Shown: one piece after another, positions 8,476-17,331 of the stretch
Layout: every line of letters begins with the position of its first letter
How positions within the stretch are numbered: position 1 is the stretch's first letter
DNA from: an uncultured Flammeovirgaceae bacterium
GTDB lineage: Bacteria; Bacteroidota; Bacteroidia; Cytophagales; Cyclobacteriaceae
NCBI GenBank assembly: GCA_937883755.1
Contig: CAKZYA010000061.1
Span: 124,001 to 188,000, forward strand
Length of the DNA stretch: 64,000 nucleotides
Reading direction: 5' to 3'
Translations under genes and position numbers: made by a program
Notes under the pieces: generated by a model
What the model saw: the letters and a program-made list of their open reading frames with translations, nothing else
Told to the model about the DNA's origin: nothing
Database searches by the model: none

Positions 8476-9853
8476 GCTGCGCCCGTTAGGCATCGGAATT
8501 AGCTCAGTTATTCTGCTGAGCAGCATTTTCTTCATCACTTACTCTCTTCAACGTTACGAAACAGCGGAATTACTCTCGATTTACACACTAGCTTTTGTAG
8601 CATACGTAGGCTGCGTACTACTTACCGATTCTAAAAAAACAATTTACTTCTTGCTAGGTATCGCTATAATGGGAAGGCTGATTCTACTGCCTGCTCAGCC
8701 CAACTTGTCGGATGACATTTACCGTTTCGTGTGGGATGGCCGATTACTTCAGCAAGATGTGAACCCCTTTGCTTATTTACCCTCGGAATTAATGAATGGC
8801 AAAGCGGACAGTTTAGGAATCGATATTGACCCTGAACTATACGCTGCGCTCAACTCTCCCGATTATTACACTATTTATCCGCCTATTAACCAAGCCGTTT
8901 TCACCTTGGCGGTAAAATTTTTTCCTAACTCACTCGCCGGAAGTACCTGGGTGATTCGATCTATGCTTCTGTTGGCTGAACTGGGTACACTGTGGTTATT
9001 GCTTCAACTGGCTAAACAGTACCATATTCCTCAAAAGCAAGTACTCTGGTACACTCTGAATCCGCTGGTTATTTTGGAGATGACCGGAAACCTGCACTTT
9101 GAAGCCCTAATGATTTTCTTTTTGCTGGCTAGTATCTATTTACTCGAGAAAAAGAAATGGATTACCTCGGCCTTGTTGTTCGCCCTGGCGGTATGTACCA
9201 AGTTGCTCCCGTTGATGTTCCTCCCGCTTTACCTTCGCCGCTTAGGTTGGCAAAAAGTCTTATTGTTCTACACCGTGATTGGGGTAGCAACATTACTGTT
9301 GTTTTTACCTCTACTTTCTTCCGAGCTAATCGCCGGATTACAAGGTAGCATTGGGCTGTATTTTCAAAAGTTTGAATTCAACGCCAGCCTGTATTACATC
9401 GTCCGGGAGATTGGCTATTACCGAAAGGGATACAACATTATTCAAACGGCGGGTTCACAACTGGCTATTACTGCTTTTCTACTAATCATGCTGTATACTG
9501 TTTTGGAGCGGAAGCAGCGTATCATGGATTCTTTTGGTTGGGTTTGGCTGATTTATTTGTTGTTTGCTCTAACAGTTCATCCTTGGTACGTTTTGCCTTT
9601 GCTGGCACTAACCGTGCTTACTCCCTACCGATATGCAATGGTCTGGACGTATTTTATTTTTCTTACCTACGCTGGATATACTATCAATGGTTTCCAGGAA
9701 AATCTTTGGCTAGTATCTTTAGAATATAGTGTAGTAATAGTTTGGCTAGGCTATGAGTTATACCAGCGGCGACACCAGCATTTACAAGCTATAGCTAATA
9801 CTACTGAGCTTTTCCGACTCTTCACCAGGAAAAATAACTCGCCCCAGCAGTAG
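8468..9853 (+). CDS. GT-C-fold polyprenyl-phosphate-dependent (manno)syltransferase-like membrane protein
   Basis: A 461-residue protein with about ten to twelve membrane helices and a large first extracytoplasmic loop. Near residue 80 it carries PNLSDDIYRFVWDGRL, a D-D-x-x-R motif typical of GT-C glycosyltransferases related to alpha-mannosyltransferases, followed by NPFAYLPSE and YTIYPPINQA. The helix pattern and VHPWYVLPLLAL near residue 370 fit that fold. GT-C enzymes use lipid-phosphate sugars at the periplasmic face, which matches the DPM-like GT2 encoded 1.5 kb upstream. The start overlaps the preceding gene. Donor and acceptor sugars cannot be determined. Confidence 0.82.
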   Translation: MLKLRPLGIGISSVILLSSIFFITYSLQRYETAELLSIYTLAFVAYVGCVLLTDSKKTIYFLLGIAIMGRLILLPAQPNLSDDIYRFVWDGRLLQQDVNPFAYLPSELMNGKADSLGIDIDPELYAALNSPDYYTIYPPINQAVFTLAVKFFPNSLAGSTWVIRSMLLLAELGTLWLLLQLAKQYHIPQKQVLWYTLNPLVILEMTGNLHFEALMIFFLLASIYLLEKKKWITSALLFALAVCTKLLPLMFLPLYLRRLGWQKVLLFYTVIGVATLLLFLPLLSSELIAGLQGSIGLYFQKFEFNASLYYIVREIGYYRKGYNIIQTAGSQLAITAFLLIMLYTVLERKQRIMDSFGWVWLIYLLFALTVHPWYVLPLLALTVLTPYRYAMVWTYFIFLTYAGYTINGFQENLWLVSLEYSVVIVWLGYELYQRRHQHLQAIANTTELFRLFTRKNNSPQQ

Positions 9854-9897
9854 TTGTATTGGTGAAGTTATTTTTTAAACCACGCAAATTTTTTGAC

Positions 9898-10341
9898 ATG
9901 AAAGAGCAGGAAGTATCGCAGGCATTGCGAAAGATTACCTATGGATTTTATATTGTTAACCATGCGTAAACCTAGCCAAGAAATGTCTACGCGTGATAGA
10001 GACTACATGACGGCAGGAACAGCGAGTTGGTTAACCAGGCATCTTTTGAGCCACCATTGGTTACCGTAGCGGTTCAGAAACATACTGACCTGCATGAGAC
10101 TATGGAAAAAAGCCGAGTGTTTGCAGTGAATATTGTCGGGAAAGACGATCAGGGTATGCTGAAGCCCTTTGCTGAAAAAAGTATGATTGAAGGAAATACC
10201 ATTAGATGTACCAGCTTATTTTGAATTAAAGTAGTAGAAGACCTGTCTCGGCGCGACAATAGCGTTTACTTAGGCGAAGTAGTAGGCGGTGAAACCCGCA
10301 ATGCGGACGCTGTTCCCCTCGTTGAGTGGGAAACTCATTAA
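9898..10341 (+). pseudogene. Decayed flavin reductase-like (FMN-binding) gene
   Basis: Starting at ATG 9898 the frame reads EVSQALRKITYGFYIVNHA and then stops. Homology continues in other frames: NAGT-like ASWLTQ, then NQASFEPPLVTVAVQKHTDL, RVFAVNIVGKDDQGMLKPFA, and later a shifted VPAYFE and SVYLGEVVGGETRNAD before TAA at 10341. This is the order of motifs in flavin reductase-like, FMN-binding split-barrel proteins, broken by a stop near 9968, at least one frameshift before 10030, and another near 10205. The gene is almost certainly inactive. It sits at the left edge of an island that ends at an IS1-like remnant. Confidence 0.75.
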
Positions 10342-10347
10342 CTGTTG

Positions 10348-10387
10348 AGCCACCCTCGGCTCGTATTGCTTAGAGCCGAGGGTGGCT
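10348..10387. terminator. Strong bidirectional hairpin terminator
   Basis: A perfect 15 bp GC-rich stem: arms AGCCACCCTCGGCTC (10348-10362) and GAGCCGAGGGTGGCT (10373-10387), with a 10 nt loop. It lies between the plus-strand pseudogene and the convergent minus-strand NmrA gene. There is no long T run on either side, so classic intrinsic termination is not certain. Confidence 0.65.
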
Positions 10388-10398
10388 TATGATGTGTC

Positions 10399-11271
10399 CT
10401 ACTGATTCCAACCTGCTTTTAGCAAATAGCTTTCAAAATCAGTGGTTTGCCCGAGCCAACGCTGTAAGAAATAAGGTGACCCGTCCATGCCAATGGTATC
10501 GAAGGAGCGGTACATCAGCATCAGTTCTTCCCCTTGTTCAGCCCGTACTTCGTCCCAGGTGAGTTGCTGGTATTGTATATCACGCCCCAACACTTTGGCT
10601 AGGGTGGCGGTGATTTCTTTCATAGTTGAAATGTCACTGGTGATCGGGGAAGCTTTGTTGGCCCATAACTCGGGCTGCTCAAAGGCTTGCGCTACCATCC
10701 GGCCAATATCATCGCAGGCGATCTGTGCGTAGGGCATTTCCGGATGCATAGGGTAGCGTACTACGCCCGTTTCTATAATACTTTCGCAGTCCCACTCCCA
10801 GTTATCCATGAAGGCAGCGGGGCGAAATACCGTCCAGGCTTTGCCCGAATTCCTCAACGACATTTCAACGTTCCATTTGCTATCCAAATGGGGTACGCCC
10901 GTATTGCGATCCATGGTAGAAGCCCCGGTGTACACCACATGCTCCACGCCAGAATCCGAAAGCGCAGCGGTCAGGTTTAAGCCTTGGCGTTGTTCGGCTT
11001 CCACACCAGCCTCTAAAAAGTCTTGCACCGAATATAGTCCGGCCGCTCCTTTGAGTGCGGCATCGATGGAAGAACGGTCTTCCAAATCTGCCTGAACAAC
11101 TTCTGCACCCGCCTCTTTGAGTGCTTGGGCCGCCGGTTTGTCTGGATTGCGGGTGAGGGCACGCACGCTATGGCCACTGGCTAAGAGGTGTCGGGCAACG
11201 GCTCCGCCCTGTTTTCCGGTAGCTCCGGTGACAACAATCGGACGATCATAGATTTTTTTTGTTTTAGTCAT
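10399..11271 (-). CDS. NmrA-like NAD(P)-binding protein
   Basis: A 290-residue atypical short-chain dehydrogenase. The Rossmann start is IVVTGATGKQGGAVARHLL, followed by VRALTRNPDKPAA, VVQADLEDRSSID and VEHVVYTGAS. There is no YxxxK catalytic pair, as in the NmrA/HSCARG group, which sense NADP(H) redox state or act as reductases such as quinone oxidoreductase-like proteins. It is the most downstream gene of a tight minus-strand set (DoxX, MFS, NmrA) below an AraC regulator. The set resembles a stress- or drug-response operon. Codon use looks richer in G+C than the flanking genes by eye. Confidence 0.87.
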   Translation of the reverse strand: MTKTKKIYDRPIVVTGATGKQGGAVARHLLASGHSVRALTRNPDKPAAQALKEAGAEVVQADLEDRSSIDAALKGAAGLYSVQDFLEAGVEAEQRQGLNLTAALSDSGVEHVVYTGASTMDRNTGVPHLDSKWNVEMSLRNSGKAWTVFRPAAFMDNWEWDCESIIETGVVRYPMHPEMPYAQIACDDIGRMVAQAFEQPELWANKASPITSDISTMKEITATLAKVLGRDIQYQQLTWDEVRAEQGEELMLMYRSFDTIGMDGSPYFLQRWLGQTTDFESYLLKAGWNQ

Positions 11272-11303
11272 GACTTTCTCTTTTAGTTGAATAATAAAAA
11301 TTG

Positions 11304-12500
11304 TTAGGGCGTAGCCAGCTTATGGTCTTTCACCTGCCTCTTGGGTTTCGCTTTGAACATCAGTGCAATCGCAAAGGCAACGACGGCGATCATTGCACTC
11401 ACTCCGCCTACGGCCTCGTAGCCCTGGCGGGCAATCACTACTCCACCCAACGCGGCACCGATTCCTTGCCCCGTGTAGATCATTGAGGTGTTCATAGCCA
11501 AAGTGAGGGCAGCTTGCGGCGGGTCGGCATTGACAAGAGCTTTTTCAATCACGGGGCCAGTGGCAAACAAAATGGCGGATGATCCGATAATGCTCAGGGC
11601 CATCGGTGCGATCATCTGGCTGGTACCCAGCAGTTCGGGAAACAGAAACCAAACAGAGAATAGGACTTGAATCCCAATGAATGCCCCAAAGAGGATCTTG
11701 ATGTTCTGCGTGAAAGGACGACCATCGGCCATCTTACCGCCAAGCACCAGTCCAATGATAGAACCAACCCCAATGGTAGCTTGCATGGCTCCCAGATAGG
11801 CCCCCTCCAGCCCGGTGACTTCCTCGATAAAGGGCCCGATAAAAGCAAAGATGGGGTAGGCCGCAATGAAGGATATGATGCTCAATACCAAGCTGACTTT
11901 CACTACCGGGAGCTTGATTACTTTAAAGTTGCTGAAGGAAGCTTCGGCGGTGCCGGGTGATATTGGCACCAGCTTGGCAACAAACGGCATTGCCATGAGC
12001 GCGACGATTCCGGCAAAGACGAACGTGGCACGCCAGCCAAAAAGGTCACCCATGACGGTTCCCAAGGGTACGCCCAGAATTAGCGCCAGCGTGAGCCCAG
12101 ATAAAATGAGGCCCAGCGCTTGCCCTTGTTTGTTTTTGGGTACGAGCGAAGCAGCGATGGCTCCCGCCGTTGGAATGACCAGAATAGCGCACAAAGCGGC
12201 CAAAATGCGTGCCGCAATAAATAAGTTGAAGCTAGACAAGAAGGCGGTACCCAGGTTGATCAGTCCAACTAAAAACAATGCGCTCACCAGCAGGCGACGC
12301 CGCTCGTATCTGCTGAAGAAGTTCACCACGAAGGGAGCGGCCATACCACTCGTAATGGCAAAGGCGGTAGCTAACTGACCGGCCACCCCCACGCTTACGC
12401 CTAAGTCACGGGCCAGCTCCGATAAAAGCCCCGTAAATACGTAGCTTTGGGTGCCCACTGCAAACGTGGCCAACGCTAAAATGTAGATCGTTGAAGGCAT
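11304..12500 (-). CDS. MFS efflux transporter (AraJ/DHA1-like)
   Basis: A 398-residue major facilitator protein with twelve predicted membrane helices. The N-terminus, IYILALATFAVGTQSYVFTG with LLSELARDLGVSVGVAGQL, and the loop 2-3 motif RYERRRLLVSALF are typical of the AraJ/NepI/DHA12 type exporters. NKQGQALGLILSGLTLALIL followed by GVPLGTVMGDLFGWRATF matches motif C of antiporters. It probably exports small hydrophobic compounds or sugars. It ends 32 bp before the NmrA gene and starts 3 bp after the DoxX stop, so the three are very likely one transcript. Confidence 0.9.
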   Translation of the reverse strand: MPSTIYILALATFAVGTQSYVFTGLLSELARDLGVSVGVAGQLATAFAITSGMAAPFVVNFFSRYERRRLLVSALFLVGLINLGTAFLSSFNLFIAARILAALCAILVIPTAGAIAASLVPKNKQGQALGLILSGLTLALILGVPLGTVMGDLFGWRATFVFAGIVALMAMPFVAKLVPISPGTAEASFSNFKVIKLPVVKVSLVLSIISFIAAYPIFAFIGPFIEEVTGLEGAYLGAMQATIGVGSIIGLVLGGKMADGRPFTQNIKILFGAFIGIQVLFSVWFLFPELLGTSQMIAPMALSIIGSSAILFATGPVIEKALVNADPPQAALTLAMNTSMIYTGQGIGAALGGVVIARQGYEAVGGVSAMIAVVAFAIALMFKAKPKRQVKDHKLATP

Positions 12501-12503
12501 GGA

Positions 12504-12962
12504 CTAAAAGGTTTTTGCGTCGGGCTGAGGGTTGAACAACAGTAGGTCGACCGAGAGCTTCCCTCCTCCTAGTAAAGCCAATGCGCCACTCATGGCGAGC
12601 ACCAAAAGATGATACTCAAACCCTTCCTGTCCTGCTTCCAACTGCCCCCACCAGTTCATAGAAAAGCCGATATCCCAGTGCACGAAGGTGATCATACCCA
12701 CGAAAAGACCAAAGAGCATAATGGCATTGATACGGGTGGCAAAACCAACAATAAGCAGCAGGCTGCCGACCGTCTCAATGGCAATAGTAAGCCAGGCCAA
12801 GATGATGGGCATACGCAGATATTCAGTGAAGAAGTAGATAAATTGGCTGTACCCTTCTCCCTCCAGCTTACCTATCCCGTGAATAAAGATGATGGTGCCT
12901 AACACGATGCGTAGCATGATAGACGCCCAATTCTCAGATGTATTAAAAATGAGGTATTTCAT
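12504..12962 (-). CDS. DoxX-family membrane protein
   Basis: A 152-residue protein with four predicted helices. The pattern LRIVLGTIIFIHGIGKL in helix 1, then ETVGSLLLIVGFATRINAI and VHWDIGFSMNWWG are characteristic of the DoxX/SURF4-like family. These membrane proteins are often found with redox or detoxification genes; their biochemical role is poorly defined. The stop lies 3 bp from the MFS start, so they are co-transcribed. It is part of the higher-GC island. Confidence 0.88.
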   Translation of the reverse strand: MKYLIFNTSENWASIMLRIVLGTIIFIHGIGKLEGEGYSQFIYFFTEYLRMPIILAWLTIAIETVGSLLLIVGFATRINAIMLFGLFVGMITFVHWDIGFSMNWWGQLEAGQEGFEYHLLVLAMSGALALLGGGKLSVDLLLFNPQPDAKTF

Positions 12963-12986
12963 TGTTCTATTTTTTTATGGTTACTC

Positions 12987-13613
12987 TTATTGAAATTCCA
13001 GGCGGAAAAATAGCCCTGGCTGAAGATCATATTCCCAATCGTTTCCGAATTGAAAATTATTGAGGGCAATACCGGTTTGTATTAGCCCAAAGTCGCCCCC
13101 CAGACGAAACTGCTGAAAGCTAAACAGATGGGTGTCAGCGTTAAAATTGAAGGAGAATTGCCCCTGAAAGAATCCCTTCAACTTCTCCGAGAACTTCGGT
13201 CGATATTGCATAATTGAGAAGACCTCGAAGTCAGGGCTACGCTTAATTTCAGAGGTTACGTTGGCCGTGACGAAGAATTCTTCTCGGTAGAAGCTATACT
13301 GAACACCTCCCAAGGCCACCGCCCTATCTGGAAGTAAGCGGGTTCCTACTGCCGGTCCCCAGTTCTTGAACAGATTGTAGTTCAGCAAAGAGTACGACAT
13401 GAAGATACTTTCCTCACTGTCATAATTATACTCCGCCGTATTCAGGCTAAACAGGCTCAGTTTATACTTATTGTCGAAGGGCTTGATCCACCACGTTTCG
13501 ACGATAAAATTTTCGTCCGTTGCAGCAGTTTCAAGTACCGTCTGTCCGTACAGTGGTACGTGTATGATGAGGCCTACCAAAAGAAAAAGTAGCGTACTAT
13601 AGTATGTTTTCAT
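12987..13613 (-). CDS. Secreted small outer-membrane beta-barrel-like protein
   Basis: A 208-residue protein with a signal peptide (about 1-23, ending PLYGQ). The rest is a series of alternating strands rich in aromatic residues, such as NKYKLSLFSLNTAEY, SIFMSYSLLNYNLF and ALGGVQYSFYREEFFVTANV, ending in LFFRLEFQ. This looks like a small outer-membrane barrel of about eight to ten strands. I do not recognise a named family. It is the first gene of the island operon, with AraC upstream on the same strand. Confidence 0.7.
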   Translation of the reverse strand: MKTYYSTLLFLLVGLIIHVPLYGQTVLETAATDENFIVETWWIKPFDNKYKLSLFSLNTAEYNYDSEESIFMSYSLLNYNLFKNWGPAVGTRLLPDRAVALGGVQYSFYREEFFVTANVTSEIKRSPDFEVFSIMQYRPKFSEKLKGFFQGQFSFNFNADTHLFSFQQFRLGGDFGLIQTGIALNNFQFGNDWEYDLQPGLFFRLEFQ

Positions 13614-13708
13614 ATTGACCGTTTTGTCTGTATTGCTTGACTATAAGACAAAGGTCAATAGAAATAAGTCGTGCTTTTATATATAAAAAGCGGTAAAAGT
13701 GGTAAAAA

Positions 13709-14599
13709 TCAAGGTGATTTTCGATATTGGTTAGGAGTCTGTCCGACCTCATTCTTAAAAAACTTGATGAAATTTGAGGTATCGTTGAATCCTAGTCGTT
13801 CAGCTACTACGGCGATGGTGTCTTTGTTTTGTGACAACTCAGCTTTGGCATTGAGCATTAGAAACTCCTTGGCTACGGCCTTGGCCGATTTGCCGGTCGT
13901 TTTCCTCACCGACTCCGACAGGTAGGAAGTACTAATGTTCAGCTCAGCCGCGTAGTCGCTTAAGTGACGTTGGTAGCTGACCTTTTCTTTTAGTAGGCTT
14001 TCGAATAAGAAAGCAATCTCCTCAGCTCGGTTAGAAAAGATGAGCTGAGCATTGGGTTGCTGGTAGAGACCATTGGCTTTCTCGAGGAGGATGGTTAGGT
14101 AGGCACTCAGAATAGTGGAGGAACCATTAGGTGTTCTTTCTTGAAACTCTTGAAGTATCGTTCCCATCAGGCCGGTGATCATCTTGCTCTCTTCTTCAGA
14201 AAGAGCGAGTGCCGGAGAGGTATTAATATTGAAAAACTGAAAATTTCGGTAGAGATCGACTCGATGGTAGGTTTTGTTCAAAATCTCGGGTTTGAATAAA
14301 AGCATATAGCCCAGCGAATCTTCCCGAAATGAATTGATGCGCCACGACGAAATGTTGAACGGCGTAGAAAACGAGAGCATCTTGTCGCTCGGATTGAATG
14401 AGACGTCGCCTACCTGAACATCAACGTCGTGCCCTTGTCCGTAGGAAATCTCAAAGAAGTTATGCCGGTAAGGGCTCATTTCAAATGCCCTATCTCCGAA
14501 GTAATCCTCGATCTTGAATACAAAAAGGTCGCCAACGTCAGAGTCATACGCGATCTCAAGAGAATCTAAATATTCTGCTATAGTATTAAATATTTTCAA
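13709..14599 (-). CDS. AraC-family transcriptional regulator
   Basis: A 296-residue regulator. The N-terminal part (about 1-170) is a cupin-like sensor of the kind found in many Bacteroidota AraC proteins. The C-terminal part has two helix-turn-helix motifs: YQRHLSDYAAELNISTSYLS with KTTGKSAKAV, then DTIAVVAERLGFNDTSNFIK with FFKNEVGQTPNQYR. It probably controls the adjacent operon (barrel protein, DoxX, MFS, NmrA), which starts 96 bp downstream on the same strand. The effector is unknown. Confidence 0.9.
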   Translation of the reverse strand: MKIFNTIAEYLDSLEIAYDSDVGDLFVFKIEDYFGDRAFEMSPYRHNFFEISYGQGHDVDVQVGDVSFNPSDKMLSFSTPFNISSWRINSFREDSLGYMLLFKPEILNKTYHRVDLYRNFQFFNINTSPALALSEEESKMITGLMGTILQEFQERTPNGSSTILSAYLTILLEKANGLYQQPNAQLIFSNRAEEIAFLFESLLKEKVSYQRHLSDYAAELNISTSYLSESVRKTTGKSAKAVAKEFLMLNAKAELSQNKDTIAVVAERLGFNDTSNFIKFFKNEVGQTPNQYRKSP

Positions 14600-14726
14600 T
14601 TTTGATGAGTTATCGAAAGTTGGTAGTGTACTTTAGACAAGGATGGAAAGATTGAGAATTTGGCAATGGAACAGTACTTCGTATTATTGGATTGACCGCT
14701 CAGTGAACCGCCAAAATCTATATAAT

Positions 14727-15083
14727 ATGACTACCTGCCCTCATTGCCAAAGCGGAATACCGCCCAGCCCAAAGATCATAAAAAATGGCTTTATTGCCTA
14801 TGGAAAGCAGAACTCCCGACAGGCAAGTTAGAGATAACCCAGAACTACAACTATACTGTCTGGAAGCTGCGGTTCCCCGCCAGGATGCGATGTGGGTGTT
14901 TATAGGGACTAAAGACTGTCCTGACCGGGTCGCCAGGCGATGGATCTGGCTGCCATGGAATGGTTGGCTGTAGAACGCTGCTTAGGCCTAGTAGTGGGGT
15001 TTCATTTAGGTGTCAGAGGCGAAGAAGGTGTCTTGGGGCTATGTAAGATTCTAAACCTGAGCATGACCTTGAAAAACGCCTAA
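14727..15083 (+). pseudogene. IS1-family transposase remnant
   Basis: The frame at 14727 reads MTTCPHCQSGIPPS then IIKNGFIAYGKQNS, matching the zinc-finger start of IS1-type InsA (CPHC, KNG, GKQN), and then breaks. In another frame follow QDAMWVFIGTK and RRWIW, matching the DEMWSFVG...WIW start of the IS1 catalytic domain, then GLVVGFHLGVRGEE. The middle is missing and the reading frames are broken, so the element is dead. I could not find its terminal inverted repeats. It marks the right edge of the 9.9-15.1 kb island. Confidence 0.6.
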
Positions 15084-15218
15084 AGGAAAAAATAGGGTCA
15101 GCTACCAACGAAGTGACATATATTAGACAAGTCAAGTATAGAAAAGTAAAATACCAGTGTAGTAACGGAATTTTTACGATCGGCTGTGATAAGAACCAGA
15201 TACGTATGTGGTCGTATT

Positions 15219-16085
15219 CTATTGGTCGTACATCGCGTAGAAACGCTGACCATTTAGATAGATTTTATCTTCATCAATGACCAGTCCGATCTGTAGAGGT
15301 TCATGTTTTTTAAAGTTAAGTACCAGTGTAGCTTCTTTACCGCTACCTTCTATGGACCACTCTCCTTTATTATTTCCCCAGTATTCGCTTTTCTTTTGAT
15401 CTACCATACCTCGTTGCTCAATCCGGCTACGAAACTTACCGTCCTTCTTCAGATGTACTTCGTTAATTTCTTTCTGGTTCTTATAATTACGTTGGTTAAT
15501 GGAAGCGAGGTACTTTCCGCTTAAAAACTCCTGCCAGTTAAAATCATCGTAGCGGGTATTCTCACTAGGCTTTTTCAGGGTAGTGTTGTCTACTATTTGG
15601 GTAAGCTGCTCTTTGAGTTCGTCAAAATTATTGGCTTGGGATATCAGAAAAAAAACGACGCATTTGCCATAAGCTCCACATTTGGCCTCTACGTAAGCTT
15701 GATAGTTTCCTGTACTTGTTCCTGCCACTTTCACGTCAGCGTACATTACATCACCCCGATACTGTACCGAGTCGGTAACTACTACCTTCAAATTGTTCGT
15801 AAGTTCTAGGCCTTCCTGCCAGCTCTGTTGAATATTCTCTGAGGTGTTTTCCGAAGCCCGAACAAATATTTGCGTGTCATCGCCCCTATCAGAGGTTAAG
15901 AGAAATAATTCAGTGTCCTGAGGTAGTACTCCGTACCAGCCTTCGAGAATCTGAGCTTCAACCCCGTAGATTGGTGAGTAAATTGTATCGCTGGGTTGGT
16001 ACATTACTCCCGAATGCACTCTTTCCTGTGCCCAAGACAAAGAAATCATACTGATGCAAAGTAGTAGGAATAGGGTGGAGCGCAT
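15219..16085 (-). CDS. Secreted protein of unknown function
   Basis: A 288-residue protein with a signal peptide (MRSTLFLLLCISMISLSWAQ). The first half resembles a PsbP/DUF1795-like stress-tolerance fold: a strand-rich segment with GVEAQILEGWYGVLPQDTEL, and two cysteines in EAKCGAYGKCVVFF. The second half (about 185-288) looks like a lipocalin-type strand set (LSGKYLASINQRNYKNQKEI, GEWSIEGSGKEATLVLNF). I do not recognise a family with confidence. It would act in the periplasm or at the outer membrane. The next gene upstream on the same strand is a Gfo/Idh/MocA protein, 39 bp away. Confidence 0.7.
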   Translation of the reverse strand: MRSTLFLLLCISMISLSWAQERVHSGVMYQPSDTIYSPIYGVEAQILEGWYGVLPQDTELFLLTSDRGDDTQIFVRASENTSENIQQSWQEGLELTNNLKVVVTDSVQYRGDVMYADVKVAGTSTGNYQAYVEAKCGAYGKCVVFFLISQANNFDELKEQLTQIVDNTTLKKPSENTRYDDFNWQEFLSGKYLASINQRNYKNQKEINEVHLKKDGKFRSRIEQRGMVDQKKSEYWGNNKGEWSIEGSGKEATLVLNFKKHEPLQIGLVIDEDKIYLNGQRFYAMYDQ

Positions 16086-16124
16086 AATTAATTTGTTTTA
16101 ACATGTCTGGTTAAGATTGTATGA

Positions 16125-17225
16125 TTAGTTCGTTAGTTCAATTGTTTGCCCACTCTTCGCTGATTGGACAGCCGCATCCAGTATTTCCATTACAATCAAA
16201 TTATTTTCTAGAGCCGAAAGATCGGTAGGTTTTACTTCAATGGTTCCACGCACTACTCCCGCTAGGTAGGCAAATGGGTCGTCTCGGGGAGTTTTTCTCG
16301 GCTGGGCTTTTAGAATCTGTTCACTTTCTTTTTCGCTGGGGCGAAAGCGCATATCTAGTGCATTCTCCGTGTGCACATAGCCGATCTGTCCGTAGACTTC
16401 CATATCTTTTCTGCTTACCGGCCAGTTCCACGAGGCTTGAATTATTCCCTGGGTTTTAGGGTAGGTTACAATAATTGTCGCTTCATCATCTACCTTGGGA
16501 TAAATATCTGGCTTAATTTGCTGGGTTACTGCTGTTACTGAAGTAGGTCGCTCGCCCTGCATCAGCCAGGTAATCAGGTTGGCACCGTAGCAGCCAAAGT
16601 CAGTTAATGCTCCTGCCCCGTTCCACTTGGGGTCGGTGAGCCACTCCAGAAACTCTTCATTCACTCCAATTTCTTTTGGGCCCGGATGCCCATCATGCAC
16701 GACGATCTTTCGCAAATCACCAATCGCATTTTCTTCATGTACCAGTCGGTAGGCTTCGTGGTTGCTGCCGTACCAGGTAGTTTCGTAATTGGTAAGCAAA
16801 TGGATATTATGTTGCCGAGCGAGCTTTGCCATTTGCTGGGCGTGATCCAGACTTACCGCCAGTGGCTTTTCTACCATTACATGAACGCCGCGAGGGGCGC
16901 AAATTTCCACCACACTCAAGTGATCATAGATGGTGTTGAAAGCCGTTACCGCTTCGGGCTGAATTTCATCCAGCATAGCTACCAGATCGTCGTACACTAA
17001 ATCCATAGAGTAGCCGTGCTGGTTGGCGTACCGCTGGGCTAACTCACGGTTAGGCTCTACAATCCCGACGATCTCTATGTCGCCGCGATCCTCTCGCCCT
17101 AGTATCCAATGAACGTGAGAATGTACTAGCCCTACTACCGCCACTCGGAGTGGTTTGGGTGATGGAGCCTGAGCATTAACCTTTAGTGTGCTCATTACGA
17201 TGATTAGAATCCATAGCCATTTCAT
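16125..17225 (-). CDS. Periplasmic Gfo/Idh/MocA-family oxidoreductase
   Basis: A 366-residue protein with a signal peptide (MKWLWILIIVMSTLKVNAQ). The NAD(P)-binding domain starts LRVAVVGLVHSHVHWILG, with EIVGIVEPNRELAQRYA, and contains the family EKP motif (VMVEKPLAVSLDHAQQMA) with its conserved lysine. The C-terminal alpha/beta domain includes GALTDFGCYGANLITWLM. Members oxidise or reduce sugars and inositols. The export signal is notable because the family needs a nicotinamide cofactor; some Bacteroidota homologues carry tightly bound cofactor. The glycine motif is GLVHSH rather than the usual GxGxxG form. Substrate unknown; the gene is divergent from the SBBP protein. Confidence 0.85.
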   Translation of the reverse strand: MKWLWILIIVMSTLKVNAQAPSPKPLRVAVVGLVHSHVHWILGREDRGDIEIVGIVEPNRELAQRYANQHGYSMDLVYDDLVAMLDEIQPEAVTAFNTIYDHLSVVEICAPRGVHVMVEKPLAVSLDHAQQMAKLARQHNIHLLTNYETTWYGSNHEAYRLVHEENAIGDLRKIVVHDGHPGPKEIGVNEEFLEWLTDPKWNGAGALTDFGCYGANLITWLMQGERPTSVTAVTQQIKPDIYPKVDDEATIIVTYPKTQGIIQASWNWPVSRKDMEVYGQIGYVHTENALDMRFRPSEKESEQILKAQPRKTPRDDPFAYLAGVVRGTIEVKPTDLSALENNLIVMEILDAAVQSAKSGQTIELTN

Positions 17226-17331
17226 AGACCAAGTTTACAAAGAATATTTCAGAAAAATCTTCTTTTTTGATTACAAAAAAAGCATGGATAGATACTAATA
17301 TCAACAAGCAACTATTAAACTCTCTACAGCC

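Noticed and set aside
11866-12378. A 170-residue plus-strand frame opposite the MFS transporter
   Set aside because: Antisense to a well supported transporter; composition reflects codon bias of the real gene.
14643-14831. A 62-residue plus-strand frame starting at 14643 as a real gene
   Set aside because: Its second half is the broken zinc-finger start of the IS1-like remnant; the first half has no similarity I recognise.
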